This document shows positions 8,136 to 15,942 of a stretch of 64,000 nt of DNA, piece by piece (position 1 is the first letter of the stretch; each line of letters starts with the position of its first letter). Origin of the DNA: Bradyrhizobium erythrophlei (GTDB lineage Bacteria; Pseudomonadota; Alphaproteobacteria; Rhizobiales; Xanthobacteraceae); the NCBI RefSeq assembly GCF_900142985.1, contig NZ_LT670849.1, positions 4,046,501 to 4,110,500 on the forward strand, given 5' to 3'. Position numbers and translations under genes: made by a program. The notes beneath the pieces were generated by a model, which worked only from the letters and a program-made list of their open reading frames with translations, had not been told where the DNA came from and searched no databases.

Positions 8136-9230
8136 GTGAGCGACCAAGCAGCCGAGCAGCCGAGCGTTGAACAGGGTTCCCTCAATTTTAGCGCTTCCCG
8201 TCCGGCCGATGCGCCAGGCGAGCCGGTAACGGCCTCCGCCGGCGAAGTTGGCCCGGCCAAGGATGCGGCGGCGCCTGATGCGGTCGTATCCGAGCCCGTC
8301 GCGGCGGCGCCTTCGATGTCCGAGCCTTCGGTGTCCGAGCTGACGTCGTCCGAAGCGCCCAAAGCCGAACCGGTCAAGGCCGAGCCGGCAAAGGCCGAGC
8401 CGAGCGCTCAGGCCACCCAGCCGGAAGCCACGTCCGAGAAGGCTTCGCACGTCACCGGCAAGGTCCTCGTGATGCCGCGGGGCGATCGCGCCTGGACCGA
8501 CCATGACATTCATGTCGGTGCGGAGGAGGCTACCGCGCATGGAAGCGTGTTCGGCAAGCGGCGGATTGCCGCGATCGCGGCCATGGTCACTCTGGCGATT
8601 GCAGCCGGCGCGCTGGGCGGCGCGTTCGCGACCGCAACTTTCATGCATGGCGGCAGCGAAGTCGCCAAGGCCGGCAGCCAGACCTCGCTGGAGGCTTCGT
8701 TGTCGCGGATCGATTCCGAGGTCCAGGCGCTGAAGACCGGGCTCGATCACACCTCCAAGCTCGGCATGAACCAGTTCAACAAGACCAGCGATCGCCTCGA
8801 CAAGATCGAGCGTGCGCAGGCCGAACCGGCCGCCAAACTTGCCAAGCTCGGCGAAGCCGTCGACAAGCTCCGTGCTGCACCGGCTGCTGCGCCAGCTGCT
8901 GCGGCCGCAACGCCCGCCGCGGCATCTTCGGCGGCGAAGGATACGACCGGTTCGATCGGGCCGGCTTTCGCCCAGCAGCAAGCTGCCGCGCAGGCCCCGA
9001 AGATCGAAGCCAAGCCCGAGGCGAAGAGCGAAGTCGGCCGTTTGCCGACGCTGGACGACTGGGTGCTGCGTGACGTCGCTTATGGCGGCGCCCTGATCGG
9101 CAGCCGTCGCGGCACCTTTGAGGTCTATGCCGGCGACATGATCCCGGGGCTTGGCCGCGTCGACGCCATCCGCCGCCAGGACGGCCGCTGGGTGGTCGTG
9201 ACCAGCCGCGGCCTGATCGTAGCGCGCTAA
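8136..9230 (+). CDS. Membrane-anchored coiled-coil protein of unknown function
   Basis: The 364-residue protein is probably an inner-membrane protein with a long cytoplasmic N-terminus. Residues 1-115 are low-complexity and rich in Ala, Glu and Pro (repeated 'KAEP' units). One transmembrane helix follows near residues 145-170. A helical coiled-coil region and an Ala-rich linker follow. The conserved-looking C-terminal domain contains 'LDDWVLRDVAYGGALIGSRRG' and 'GDMIPGLGRVDAIRRQDGRWVV'. I do not recognise the family. The architecture resembles envelope-spanning or polar scaffold proteins of rhizobia. GTG 8136 is chosen because AGGGAG is 8 bases upstream. A strong terminator follows. Confidence 0.8.
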   Translation: MSDQAAEQPSVEQGSLNFSASRPADAPGEPVTASAGEVGPAKDAAAPDAVVSEPVAAAPSMSEPSVSELTSSEAPKAEPVKAEPAKAEPSAQATQPEATSEKASHVTGKVLVMPRGDRAWTDHDIHVGAEEATAHGSVFGKRRIAAIAAMVTLAIAAGALGGAFATATFMHGGSEVAKAGSQTSLEASLSRIDSEVQALKTGLDHTSKLGMNQFNKTSDRLDKIERAQAEPAAKLAKLGEAVDKLRAAPAAAPAAAAATPAAASSAAKDTTGSIGPAFAQQQAAAQAPKIEAKPEAKSEVGRLPTLDDWVLRDVAYGGALIGSRRGTFEVYAGDMIPGLGRVDAIRRQDGRWVVVTSRGLIVAR

Positions 9231-9265
9231 AGACATCTTTTTCCGGCATTCGCCGGAACGTGAAT

Positions 9266-9301
9266 GACGGCGGTTGTCACAAGACAGCCGCCGTCTTTTT
9301 G
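9266..9301 (+). terminator. Rho-independent terminator
   Basis: A 13-bp stem, GACGGCGGTTGTC / GACAGCCGCCGTC (one G-U pair), with a four-base ACAA loop is followed directly by TTTTTG. It lies 35 bases after the stop codon of the coiled-coil protein gene and is the cleanest intrinsic terminator seen in the window. Confidence 0.9.
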
Positions 9302-9371
9302 TCTATTCCCTGAACCAAACGCCGCATTCGGGCTCCCGGAATGAGGGCTAAGATGCGGTGTTTGTCAGGAC

Positions 9372-10913
9372 ATGGGTTCCTTGCGTTATCTCCTCATCAC
9401 CGTTGTGAGCGCTTTGTTTCTGTCGAGTTCCGGGCAAACTGCCCCGTTGCTGGAACGCGGCGCAGCGATCACCGATCCGCAGGCCTTGCGCGAACTCGAC
9501 CGCGGACCATTTGGCCTGGCGCGGATGCTGTCGGCCTCTTCGAGCGAGCCGCTCACGGACAGCGCGCTGTTTGCGCTGCCTTCGATTGCGCCGATCCGAA
9601 AATCGCTTGACGGGGAATTCGAGCGCTACGTGCAGCGGCACAGCAGCGAGCACCCGAACCAGACCATCGGCGTCGGGGCGCAGTTCGACTTTCAGCTATT
9701 CGATCGCGATCAACTTTATTCGCCAGCGACGCGTTTCGTGCTGGCAGGAATCGTCAACCGGATGGACCGCGCCTTTGTATCGCCGGAGAGTTGCGGCGAA
9801 ATCCGCCTGATCTACCGGCTCACGCAGTCAGATGCGCCGCCGGTCGGCGATCATGGCGCCTCGGCGCGGCTGCCGATGACGCTCAACCTGGTGCTGAAGG
9901 CGAGGGCCGATGGAAGCGCCGCCTCGCTCACCTGCGCGACGATCGCCCGCCGCTGGCTCGACACCGCCGACTCGCCGCTCACGGGCACAGCTCTCGCGGA
10001 CCGGCTGATGTCGCCGGAAGGCGCGCTCTCCTCGATCGGGCCGGGCAACATCGACCGTATCGAAACCAATCTTCAGATCGTGCATGTCACGCAATCGCCG
10101 GCGCATGAGTTTCGCACCGACTATCTCCTGAAAGTCTTCGACTACAGTCCGAACACGAAAGTATTCGAGGAAGCGACGCTGGAAGACCAGATCGATCGCG
10201 AGCGTTTGTTGTCGGACGAAAAGCTCAAGCGCGACTTCAAGACGTGGTTGCTCGATCCCGCGCACCTCGCCGAATTCGATCGCGGCACCGTGCTGGTCCC
10301 GAAGGAATTTCTCGCCAAGGGCGCGATTGCACCGACCCCGATCGGTTTCGCGCCTTCATCTTCGCAGCCTTCCTTCGGCCTCGTGCAAGGCGAGGGCGAC
10401 AATCCTGTCTTTTCGAACGACGATGTCGTCACGGCGCTGCAAAAGGCCGCCGCACGCGGGATCAAATTGCAAAATATTCGCTCGGTTGCGGGCTTTGCAC
10501 GCCGCCTCAACGACATCACCTGCGCCGGATGCCACCAGACCCGCGGCATCGGCGGCTTTCATTTTCCGGGCGTCGACTGGATGGCGCAAAATCCGTCCAA
10601 CACCACGATCGTGCCGGCCTCGCCGCATTTCTTCGGCGACCAGGTTCGCCGCCGCGAAATCCTGAGCGAAATCCGCGACGGGAAAGACGTCGATTACAGC
10701 CGCGGCTTTTCCGAGCGGCCGCAACTGCGTGGCAGCCGCGAACTGGCCGGCACCGAATATGACGACGGCTGGGGCGCGCATTGTTACGGCTTGCGCGCGA
10801 AAGCCGCCGACAATGACCGCAGCTTCGCGTCGTGGGCATGCGCCAAGGGGCTTTCCTGCCAGGTCATGAGCGAGGCTTCGCGCATGGGCATGTGTTTTGT
10901 CGGCAACCGGTAG
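9372..10913 (+). CDS. Secreted protein with a single CxxCH heme-binding motif, function unknown
   Basis: The 513-residue protein has an N-terminal signal peptide (about residues 1-24). The long middle part has no domain I recognise ('AGIVNRMDRAFVSPESCGEIRLIYRLT' and 'RTDYLLKVFDYSP' stand out as conserved-looking). Near residue 386 'CAGCHQTRG' gives one c-type heme site. The C-terminus is Cys-containing ('GAHCYGLRAKAADNDRSFASWACAKG'). A periplasmic location is likely, and a redox or peroxidase-like role is possible but unproven. The gene stands alone between a terminator and the flavin oxidoreductase gene. Confidence 0.75.
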   Translation: MGSLRYLLITVVSALFLSSSGQTAPLLERGAAITDPQALRELDRGPFGLARMLSASSSEPLTDSALFALPSIAPIRKSLDGEFERYVQRHSSEHPNQTIGVGAQFDFQLFDRDQLYSPATRFVLAGIVNRMDRAFVSPESCGEIRLIYRLTQSDAPPVGDHGASARLPMTLNLVLKARADGSAASLTCATIARRWLDTADSPLTGTALADRLMSPEGALSSIGPGNIDRIETNLQIVHVTQSPAHEFRTDYLLKVFDYSPNTKVFEEATLEDQIDRERLLSDEKLKRDFKTWLLDPAHLAEFDRGTVLVPKEFLAKGAIAPTPIGFAPSSSQPSFGLVQGEGDNPVFSNDDVVTALQKAAARGIKLQNIRSVAGFARRLNDITCAGCHQTRGIGGFHFPGVDWMAQNPSNTTIVPASPHFFGDQVRRREILSEIRDGKDVDYSRGFSERPQLRGSRELAGTEYDDGWGAHCYGLRAKAADNDRSFASWACAKGLSCQVMSEASRMGMCFVGNR

Positions 10914-11000
10914 CCGGCGGACAGTTCCGACAGATTGACAGTAGGCTCACTAATCGTGTTTGATTACGTAAAAGCCGCGTGAGAAAAAGCGGGAGGAAAC

Positions 11001-12218
11001 ATGGACGAGATTCTGATCGTCGGCGGCGGCATCGGCGGCCTGACCCTGGGGCTGGCGCTCCATGCAGCCCAAATCCCCTGCCGTATCTTCGAGTCGACAC
11101 CGGAAATCCGCGCCGTCGGCGTCGGCATCAATCTTCTCCCGCACGCCACCAAGGAGCTTGCCGCACTCGGGCTCGATGCGGATCTCGCGCGGGTGGCGAT
11201 TGCAACGAAAGATGCGTCGTTCTTCAACCGCTTCGGCCAGCTGATCTATCAGGAGCCGCTCGGGCGCGCGGCGGGCTATGACCATCCGCAATTCTCGATT
11301 CATCGCGGTGACCTGCAAATGGTCTTGCTCGATGCTTTCAGAAGCCGAGTTGGCGAAGACCGCATTCTCACCAACCATCACTGTACCGGCGTCGAGCAGG
11401 ATGAGACAGGCGTCACCTTGCGCTTTGCATCCGGCCAAAGCGTGCGCGGGCGCGCCGCGATCGCCTGCGACGGCATCAATTCGGTCATCCGCAAGCAGTT
11501 CTTCCCGAACGAGGGCGAGCCGCGCTATTCCGGCGTCAACATGTGGCGCGGCGTCACGCGGTGGAAGCCGATCCTGTCGGGCGCCAGCGTCACGCGCGCG
11601 GGCTGGCTCTCGCATGGCAAGATGGTGATCTATCCGATCCGCGAGGCGGGCCCCGACGGCTTGCAGCTCATCAACTGGGTCGCCGAGATCGAAACGCCTA
11701 ACTATCGCCGACGCGACTGGAATCGTGCGGGCTCGATTGACGATTTCATCGGCGCTTTCGCCGACTGGCATTTCGACTGGCTCGACGTTCCCGCCTTTAT
11801 CCGCGCCGCCGACAGCGCGCTGGAATTTCCGATGGTCGATCAGGATCCGTTGCCGCGCTGGAGTTTCGGCCGCGTCACGCTGCTCGGCGATGCCGCACAC
11901 CCGATGGTGCCGCGCGGCTCGAACGGCGCAGGGCAGGCGATCCTCGACACCCGGGCGATGGCGTCGGCACTGCTCGCACACGAGAACCCGGTTGTGGCCC
12001 TTGCGGTCTACGAGAAGGAACGGCTGGAGAAAACGAGCCGCATCGTCCTGACCAACCGCACCAACCCGCCGGATGCGATCCTGCGCGAAGTCTATCAGCG
12101 CACCAACGACAAGCCGTTCAAGGCGATTGGCGACGTTATCAGTCATGAAGAACTGGTTGCCTTGTCCGACAGCTACAAGCAGATTGCCGGCTTTTCCCGA
12201 GAAGCGTTGCGCGCCTAG
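11001..12218 (+). CDS. FAD-dependent oxidoreductase/monooxygenase (PhzS/UbiH-like)
   Basis: The 405-residue flavoprotein belongs to the class A hydroxylase family. The FAD Rossmann motif GGGIGG is at residues 8-13, 'GRAAIACDGINSVIRKQ' carries the DG motif, and 'RVTLLGDAAHPMVPRGSNGAGQAILD' is the second FAD-binding GD motif. 'LESTPEIRAVGVGINL' resembles phenazine PhzS and related flavin-dependent hydroxylases. The likely substrate is an aromatic acid or phenol. The AAHS-type transporter gene just downstream on the same strand supports an aromatic uptake-and-oxidation pair. AGGAAAC precedes the ATG. Confidence 0.85.
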   Translation: MDEILIVGGGIGGLTLGLALHAAQIPCRIFESTPEIRAVGVGINLLPHATKELAALGLDADLARVAIATKDASFFNRFGQLIYQEPLGRAAGYDHPQFSIHRGDLQMVLLDAFRSRVGEDRILTNHHCTGVEQDETGVTLRFASGQSVRGRAAIACDGINSVIRKQFFPNEGEPRYSGVNMWRGVTRWKPILSGASVTRAGWLSHGKMVIYPIREAGPDGLQLINWVAEIETPNYRRRDWNRAGSIDDFIGAFADWHFDWLDVPAFIRAADSALEFPMVDQDPLPRWSFGRVTLLGDAAHPMVPRGSNGAGQAILDTRAMASALLAHENPVVALAVYEKERLEKTSRIVLTNRTNPPDAILREVYQRTNDKPFKAIGDVISHEELVALSDSYKQIAGFSREALRA

Positions 12219-12328
12219 ACGCACCGGCGTTGCGCGTCTAAGCGAATCCGGTTCTCGTCCCCCGGAAAAATGCACTGATTTGCAGCGGCGCAGCTTGCAA
12301 TGACGAAGTTTCAGGGAGACGAAGCGCG

Positions 12329-13726
12329 ATGTCGGCGACGCCAGCACAGGATACCTCCAAGATTGATACAGCAGCGTTCATCGACGCCCAGCCGGTCAGC
12401 GCCTTTCAGATCAAGGTGCTTTTGACCTGCGCGGCGGTGCTGTTTCTCGATGGTTTCGACACCACGGCGATCGGCTATGTGGCGCCCGCGCTGACGAAGG
12501 AATGGCATATCGGCAAGGAAGCGCTCGGGCCCGTGTTCAGCGCGGGCCTGTTCGGATTGATGATCGGCGCGCTGCTGTTCGGTCCGTTGGCTGATCGTAT
12601 CGGTCGCAAGAAGATCATCGTGCTCTCGACGCTGGCGTTCGGCGTCGGCACCTTGGTTACGTCTTTCGTCAATGATGTGAGTGTGCTGCTTGCCATCCGC
12701 TTCCTGACCGGGCTTGGTCTCGGCGGCGCGATGCCGAACACGGTGGCGCTTACCTCCGAATTCTCACCGCACCGCCGCCGCGCCACCATGGTCATGGTGA
12801 TGTTTGTCGGCTTCTCGATTGGGGCCGCGCTTGGCGGCCTATTGGCCGCCGCCCTGATTCCGCAGTTCGGCTGGCGATCGGTGTTCGTCGTTGGCGGCGC
12901 CGCGCCGCTCGTGCTGGTGCCAATCCTGATCTGGCGGTTGCCGGAATCGGTACGGTACCTCGCGTTGACCGGTCGCTCCAATGCGCGGGTTGCCGAGTTA
13001 TTGGCGCTTATCAATCCGAAAGCCGTCTTTGCCGCTGGCGCGCGCTTTGTCGTGAACGAGCCGGAGCTGAAAGGCATTCCGATCCAGCATCTCTTCAGGG
13101 AGCAAAGGACAATTCCCACGCTGCTCTTGTGGGTCGTGTTCTTCATGAGTCTGCTCGAGCTTTACTTCCTGTCGAACTGGCTGCCGACGGTGCTGAATGA
13201 TCTCGGCGCCTCGATATCGACAGCCGCTGTCATCGGCTCGATGTTCCAGGTTGGCGGCGTGGTCGGCACGTTTGCGCTCGGCAGCATCATCGACCGCTTT
13301 TCGTTTCGGGCGCTGGCGCTGGTCTATTTCGTCGCGGTCTTTGCGGTCGGCGCGATCGGGCAGCTCGGGCACTCGGCTGCCCTCGTCACCACGGCGATCT
13401 TTGTTGCAGGGTTTTGTATCGTCGGCGGACAGATCGCCGCCAATGCGCTTGCCGCAGGCTTTTACCCGACCTCGGTCAGGGCGACCGGCGTTGGCTGGGC
13501 GCTCGGGATGGGACGGATCGGCTCGATCGTCGGCCCACTGGTCGGCGGCATGCTGCTCGGCTTGAAATGGAGCGTCGGCGAACTTTTTGGGACGGCGGCC
13601 GCAGCCGCGTTGTGCGCTGCGCTGGCGGCATTTTTGCTGGGGCGGCTGGCCGGATTGGGTGGAAGCGGCAGAAGCGCGAAGGATCAGGTCCCCTCGCTCG
13701 AGGCGGTGACGCGGGCGCAAGCCTAA
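12329..13726 (+). CDS. MFS transporter, aromatic acid:H+ symporter (AAHS) type
   Basis: The 465-residue protein has about 12 transmembrane helices. 'LFLDGFDTTAIGYVAPAL' in helix 1 carries the D-G-F-D signature of PcaK/BenK-type aromatic acid symporters. 'GPLADRIGRKK' in loop 2-3 is the MFS motif, and the R-P/L-E-S region appears at 'LPESVRYL'. It likely imports a benzoate-like compound with protons. The position 110 bases after the flavin monooxygenase gene suggests a common substrate. GGGAGACGAAGC precedes the ATG. Confidence 0.88.
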   Translation: MSATPAQDTSKIDTAAFIDAQPVSAFQIKVLLTCAAVLFLDGFDTTAIGYVAPALTKEWHIGKEALGPVFSAGLFGLMIGALLFGPLADRIGRKKIIVLSTLAFGVGTLVTSFVNDVSVLLAIRFLTGLGLGGAMPNTVALTSEFSPHRRRATMVMVMFVGFSIGAALGGLLAAALIPQFGWRSVFVVGGAAPLVLVPILIWRLPESVRYLALTGRSNARVAELLALINPKAVFAAGARFVVNEPELKGIPIQHLFREQRTIPTLLLWVVFFMSLLELYFLSNWLPTVLNDLGASISTAAVIGSMFQVGGVVGTFALGSIIDRFSFRALALVYFVAVFAVGAIGQLGHSAALVTTAIFVAGFCIVGGQIAANALAAGFYPTSVRATGVGWALGMGRIGSIVGPLVGGMLLGLKWSVGELFGTAAAAALCAALAAFLLGRLAGLGGSGRSAKDQVPSLEAVTRAQA

Positions 13727-13763
13727 GGTAGCTTATAGCCAGAGTCGTTGCAGGAGCTGCGCC

Positions 13764-13928
13764 GTGACCGATCCGACCGGAGAGAGCAGGGAACGCAACC
13801 GCGAGATCGCCGCCAATGAGAGCGTGCGGCAGACGACCAGTTCCATTCGCGTCAGTGTCTGGGCGGTCGCGGTCGCCATCGTGATCGGGCTGATCGCGTT
13901 CGGCTGGGTGATGATCAACAACAAGTAA
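13764..13928 (+). CDS. Small single-helix membrane protein (54 aa)
   Basis: A GTG-started ORF with CAGGAG seven bases upstream. The protein begins VTDPTGESRERNREIAANES, is rich in charged and polar residues for about 25 positions, then has one hydrophobic helix ('VWAVAVAIVIGLIAFGWVMI') and ends NNK. It starts 37 bases after the MFS gene stop on the same strand, so it may be co-transcribed. I know no function for it. The helix, ribosome-binding site and codon pattern support a real gene. Confidence 0.65.
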   Translation: MTDPTGESRERNREIAANESVRQTTSSIRVSVWAVAVAIVIGLIAFGWVMINNK

Positions 13929-13938
13929 GAAGCAAGCT

Positions 13939-14595
13939 TCAGTCGCCTTTTCCGGCGTAATGCGTCAGGCGCTTGCCCGGCAGGAGATCGTAGGCGGAGC
14001 GCCAGCCCGGCAGTGCCGCAACGCGTTGCAGCCAGCGATCGACTGCGGGATGGCTCGCCGCGAGATCGTAGCCGGTTTCGTCGCCCGGATAGTGAAGATA
14101 GGCGATCATCGATAGATCAGCGATGGTTGGCCGCATCCCGGCGACGAATGCGCTTCCCTGCACATGGGAATCGAGAATGCCGAGGAAATCGTCGAGACGC
14201 CGGCGCAGGAATTTCAGCACGCTCGGGTCAGCCGAGGGCGTGAAGGTGCGCAGGAAACGATAGGTCGCCATGTAGCCGGAGAGCTTGTGGTTGTCCCAGA
14301 ACAGCCAGCGCAGCACTTCGTATTTCTCCGCACTGCTTTGACCGCCAAAGCGGCCATATTGCTCGGCGAGCTTGAGCAAGATCGGCGCGGTCTGGGTCAG
14401 GCGCACGCCGTCCTCTTCCAGCACTGGGATTTCGCCCATCTCGTTCACGGCTTTCCGCCACTCCGCCGTTCGCGTTACGCCGCCGGCGAAATCGGTCCAG
14501 ACCGGCTCAAAGCGCTCGCCGCAAAGCGTCAGCATCAGCGCCAGCTTGTAGCTGTTGCCGGACTCCGGGAAGTAATGCAGTCGATAGCTCGGCAT
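13939..14595 (-). CDS. Glutathione S-transferase family protein
   Basis: This 218-residue protein has an N-terminal thioredoxin fold ('YRLHYFPESGNSYKLALMLTLCGERFEPV'), then 'MGEIPVLEEDGVRLTQTAPILLKLAEQYG' with the cis-Pro and glutathione contacts. A C-terminal helical domain contains 'RPTIADLSMIAYLHY', the conserved folding motif with Asp. It lies 10 bases downstream of the CoA-transferase gene on the same strand, so the two are likely co-transcribed. The substrate is unknown. Confidence 0.88.
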   Translation of the reverse strand: MPSYRLHYFPESGNSYKLALMLTLCGERFEPVWTDFAGGVTRTAEWRKAVNEMGEIPVLEEDGVRLTQTAPILLKLAEQYGRFGGQSSAEKYEVLRWLFWDNHKLSGYMATYRFLRTFTPSADPSVLKFLRRRLDDFLGILDSHVQGSAFVAGMRPTIADLSMIAYLHYPGDETGYDLAASHPAVDRWLQRVAALPGWRSAYDLLPGKRLTHYAGKGD

Positions 14596-14605
14596 CTCTA
14601 AGTCC

Positions 14606-15811
14606 TCACGCGACGGCGCCGCCGGCTTTCAGGTTCCGGATCGCGGCCTCGTCGTAACCGGCCTCGCGCAGGATTTCCTCGCTGTGCTGGCCGACGTCGG
14701 GCGCCCGTCTCGGCTTGACCTTCTCGCTGCCATCGATCCAGATCGGGCTATTGATCGTCAGCATGATGTCGTTCGCAAACGGCACCAGCACGTCATTTTC
14801 GATCATCTGCCGGTCGTCGGGAATATCGTCGAGGATATTGACCACGCCGAACACCAGGCCGTTGCCGTCCAGAAGCTGGCGCCATTCGGCGAGATCCTTG
14901 CTGGCGAACACCTCATCGAAGATCGCGATCAATTCGATCGAGCGCGCATGGCGGTCGGCCTTGGTGGCAAAGCGTGCGTCATCGATCAGATCTTCGCGCC
15001 CCATGCAGCGCATCAGCGCCGGCCATTGCCGCTCTTCGTTGAGCAATGACAGGATCAGCCAGCGGCCGTCCTTGCAGCGGTAGTGATTGGTCACGGCATT
15101 CAGCGCGCGTTCGCGTGGCCGCCGTGGCTCGAACTTCGCGCCGCATAGCTTGGCCTGCGCCAGCACGCCCGCCGCCCATAGCCCGTTCGCCATCAGGTTC
15201 GAGGCGACGTGCGAGCCTTCGCCCGTGCGCTCGCGTTTGTAAAGCGCGGTGACGATCGCGCCGTAGAGCGCCATCGCGCAAGGGTGATCGCCCATGCCGG
15301 GCACCGAGCGCGCCGGCGTCGTGTTCTCGTCCGCCCGCACCAGGTCCATCAGGCCCGATCGCGCCCAATAGGCGTTGCTGTCGAAGCCGGGCTTGTCGGC
15401 CTCGGCGCCTTTTTCGCCATAGCCGGTGAAGGACGCGTAGATCAGGCGCGGGTTGAGCGGCTTGATGTCTTCATAGGTGATGCCAAGGCGCTTGCGCACG
15501 CCGGGTGGAAAATTGGTGATGAAGACATCTGCTTCAGCGGCGAGCCGGTACAGCACGTCGCGTCCGTCAGGCCTGGAGAGATCGAGCGCGAGGCTTCGCT
15601 TGTTTCGTCCCTCCAGCAGCCAGGCGAAGTTATGCGGGCTCGCCGGATAGCCCGGCAGCTTCGGCAGCAGCCGATAGGGATCGCCCGTTCCCGGCGGTTC
15701 GATCTTGATCACCTCCGCGCCGAAATCCGACAGCACGGTTGCGGCCGCGGGCGCCGCGATGAAGCTCGCGCAATCCAGAACCTTTAAACCTTCGAAGATG
15801 CCGCCCGCCAT
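14606..15811 (-). CDS. CaiB/BaiF family CoA-transferase
   Basis: This 401-residue protein is a family III CoA-transferase. 'EGLKVLDCASFIAAPAAATVLSDFGAEVIKIEPPGTGDPYR' is the family's N-terminal signature. 'PGFDSNAYWARSGLMD' holds the position of the catalytic aspartate. These enzymes move CoA between carboxylic acids such as carnitine, bile acids, oxalate and aromatic succinates. The neighbouring GST gene downstream gives little help with the substrate. The first gene of a two-gene unit, it starts 132 bases from the end of PutA. Confidence 0.9.
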   Translation of the reverse strand: MAGGIFEGLKVLDCASFIAAPAAATVLSDFGAEVIKIEPPGTGDPYRLLPKLPGYPASPHNFAWLLEGRNKRSLALDLSRPDGRDVLYRLAAEADVFITNFPPGVRKRLGITYEDIKPLNPRLIYASFTGYGEKGAEADKPGFDSNAYWARSGLMDLVRADENTTPARSVPGMGDHPCAMALYGAIVTALYKRERTGEGSHVASNLMANGLWAAGVLAQAKLCGAKFEPRRPRERALNAVTNHYRCKDGRWLILSLLNEERQWPALMRCMGREDLIDDARFATKADRHARSIELIAIFDEVFASKDLAEWRQLLDGNGLVFGVVNILDDIPDDRQMIENDVLVPFANDIMLTINSPIWIDGSEKVKPRRAPDVGQHSEEILREAGYDEAAIRNLKAGGAVA

Positions 15812-15942
15812 GATGGAACTGTCCTCGCCACAGTGTTGGTTTTATTCCGTGCTGTGGAAGAGTCTTCCCACGCAGCTTGCAGACGGTTTTGATCGATAAC
15901 GGCGACCGACGCAACGGCCGTTTATGCGTCCAGTGACGGCAA

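Noticed and set aside
12212..12240. TAGACGC...GCGTCTA hairpin as a terminator of the flavin oxidoreductase gene
   Set aside because: The stem is 7 bp with a large loop and there is no T-run. It is more likely incidental, and the MFS gene follows in the same direction.
10950..12347. 465-residue minus-strand frame opposite the flavin oxidoreductase gene
   Set aside because: The plus strand encodes clear FAD motifs. The antisense product is His/Arg/Asp-rich without recognisable domains, typical of shadow frames.
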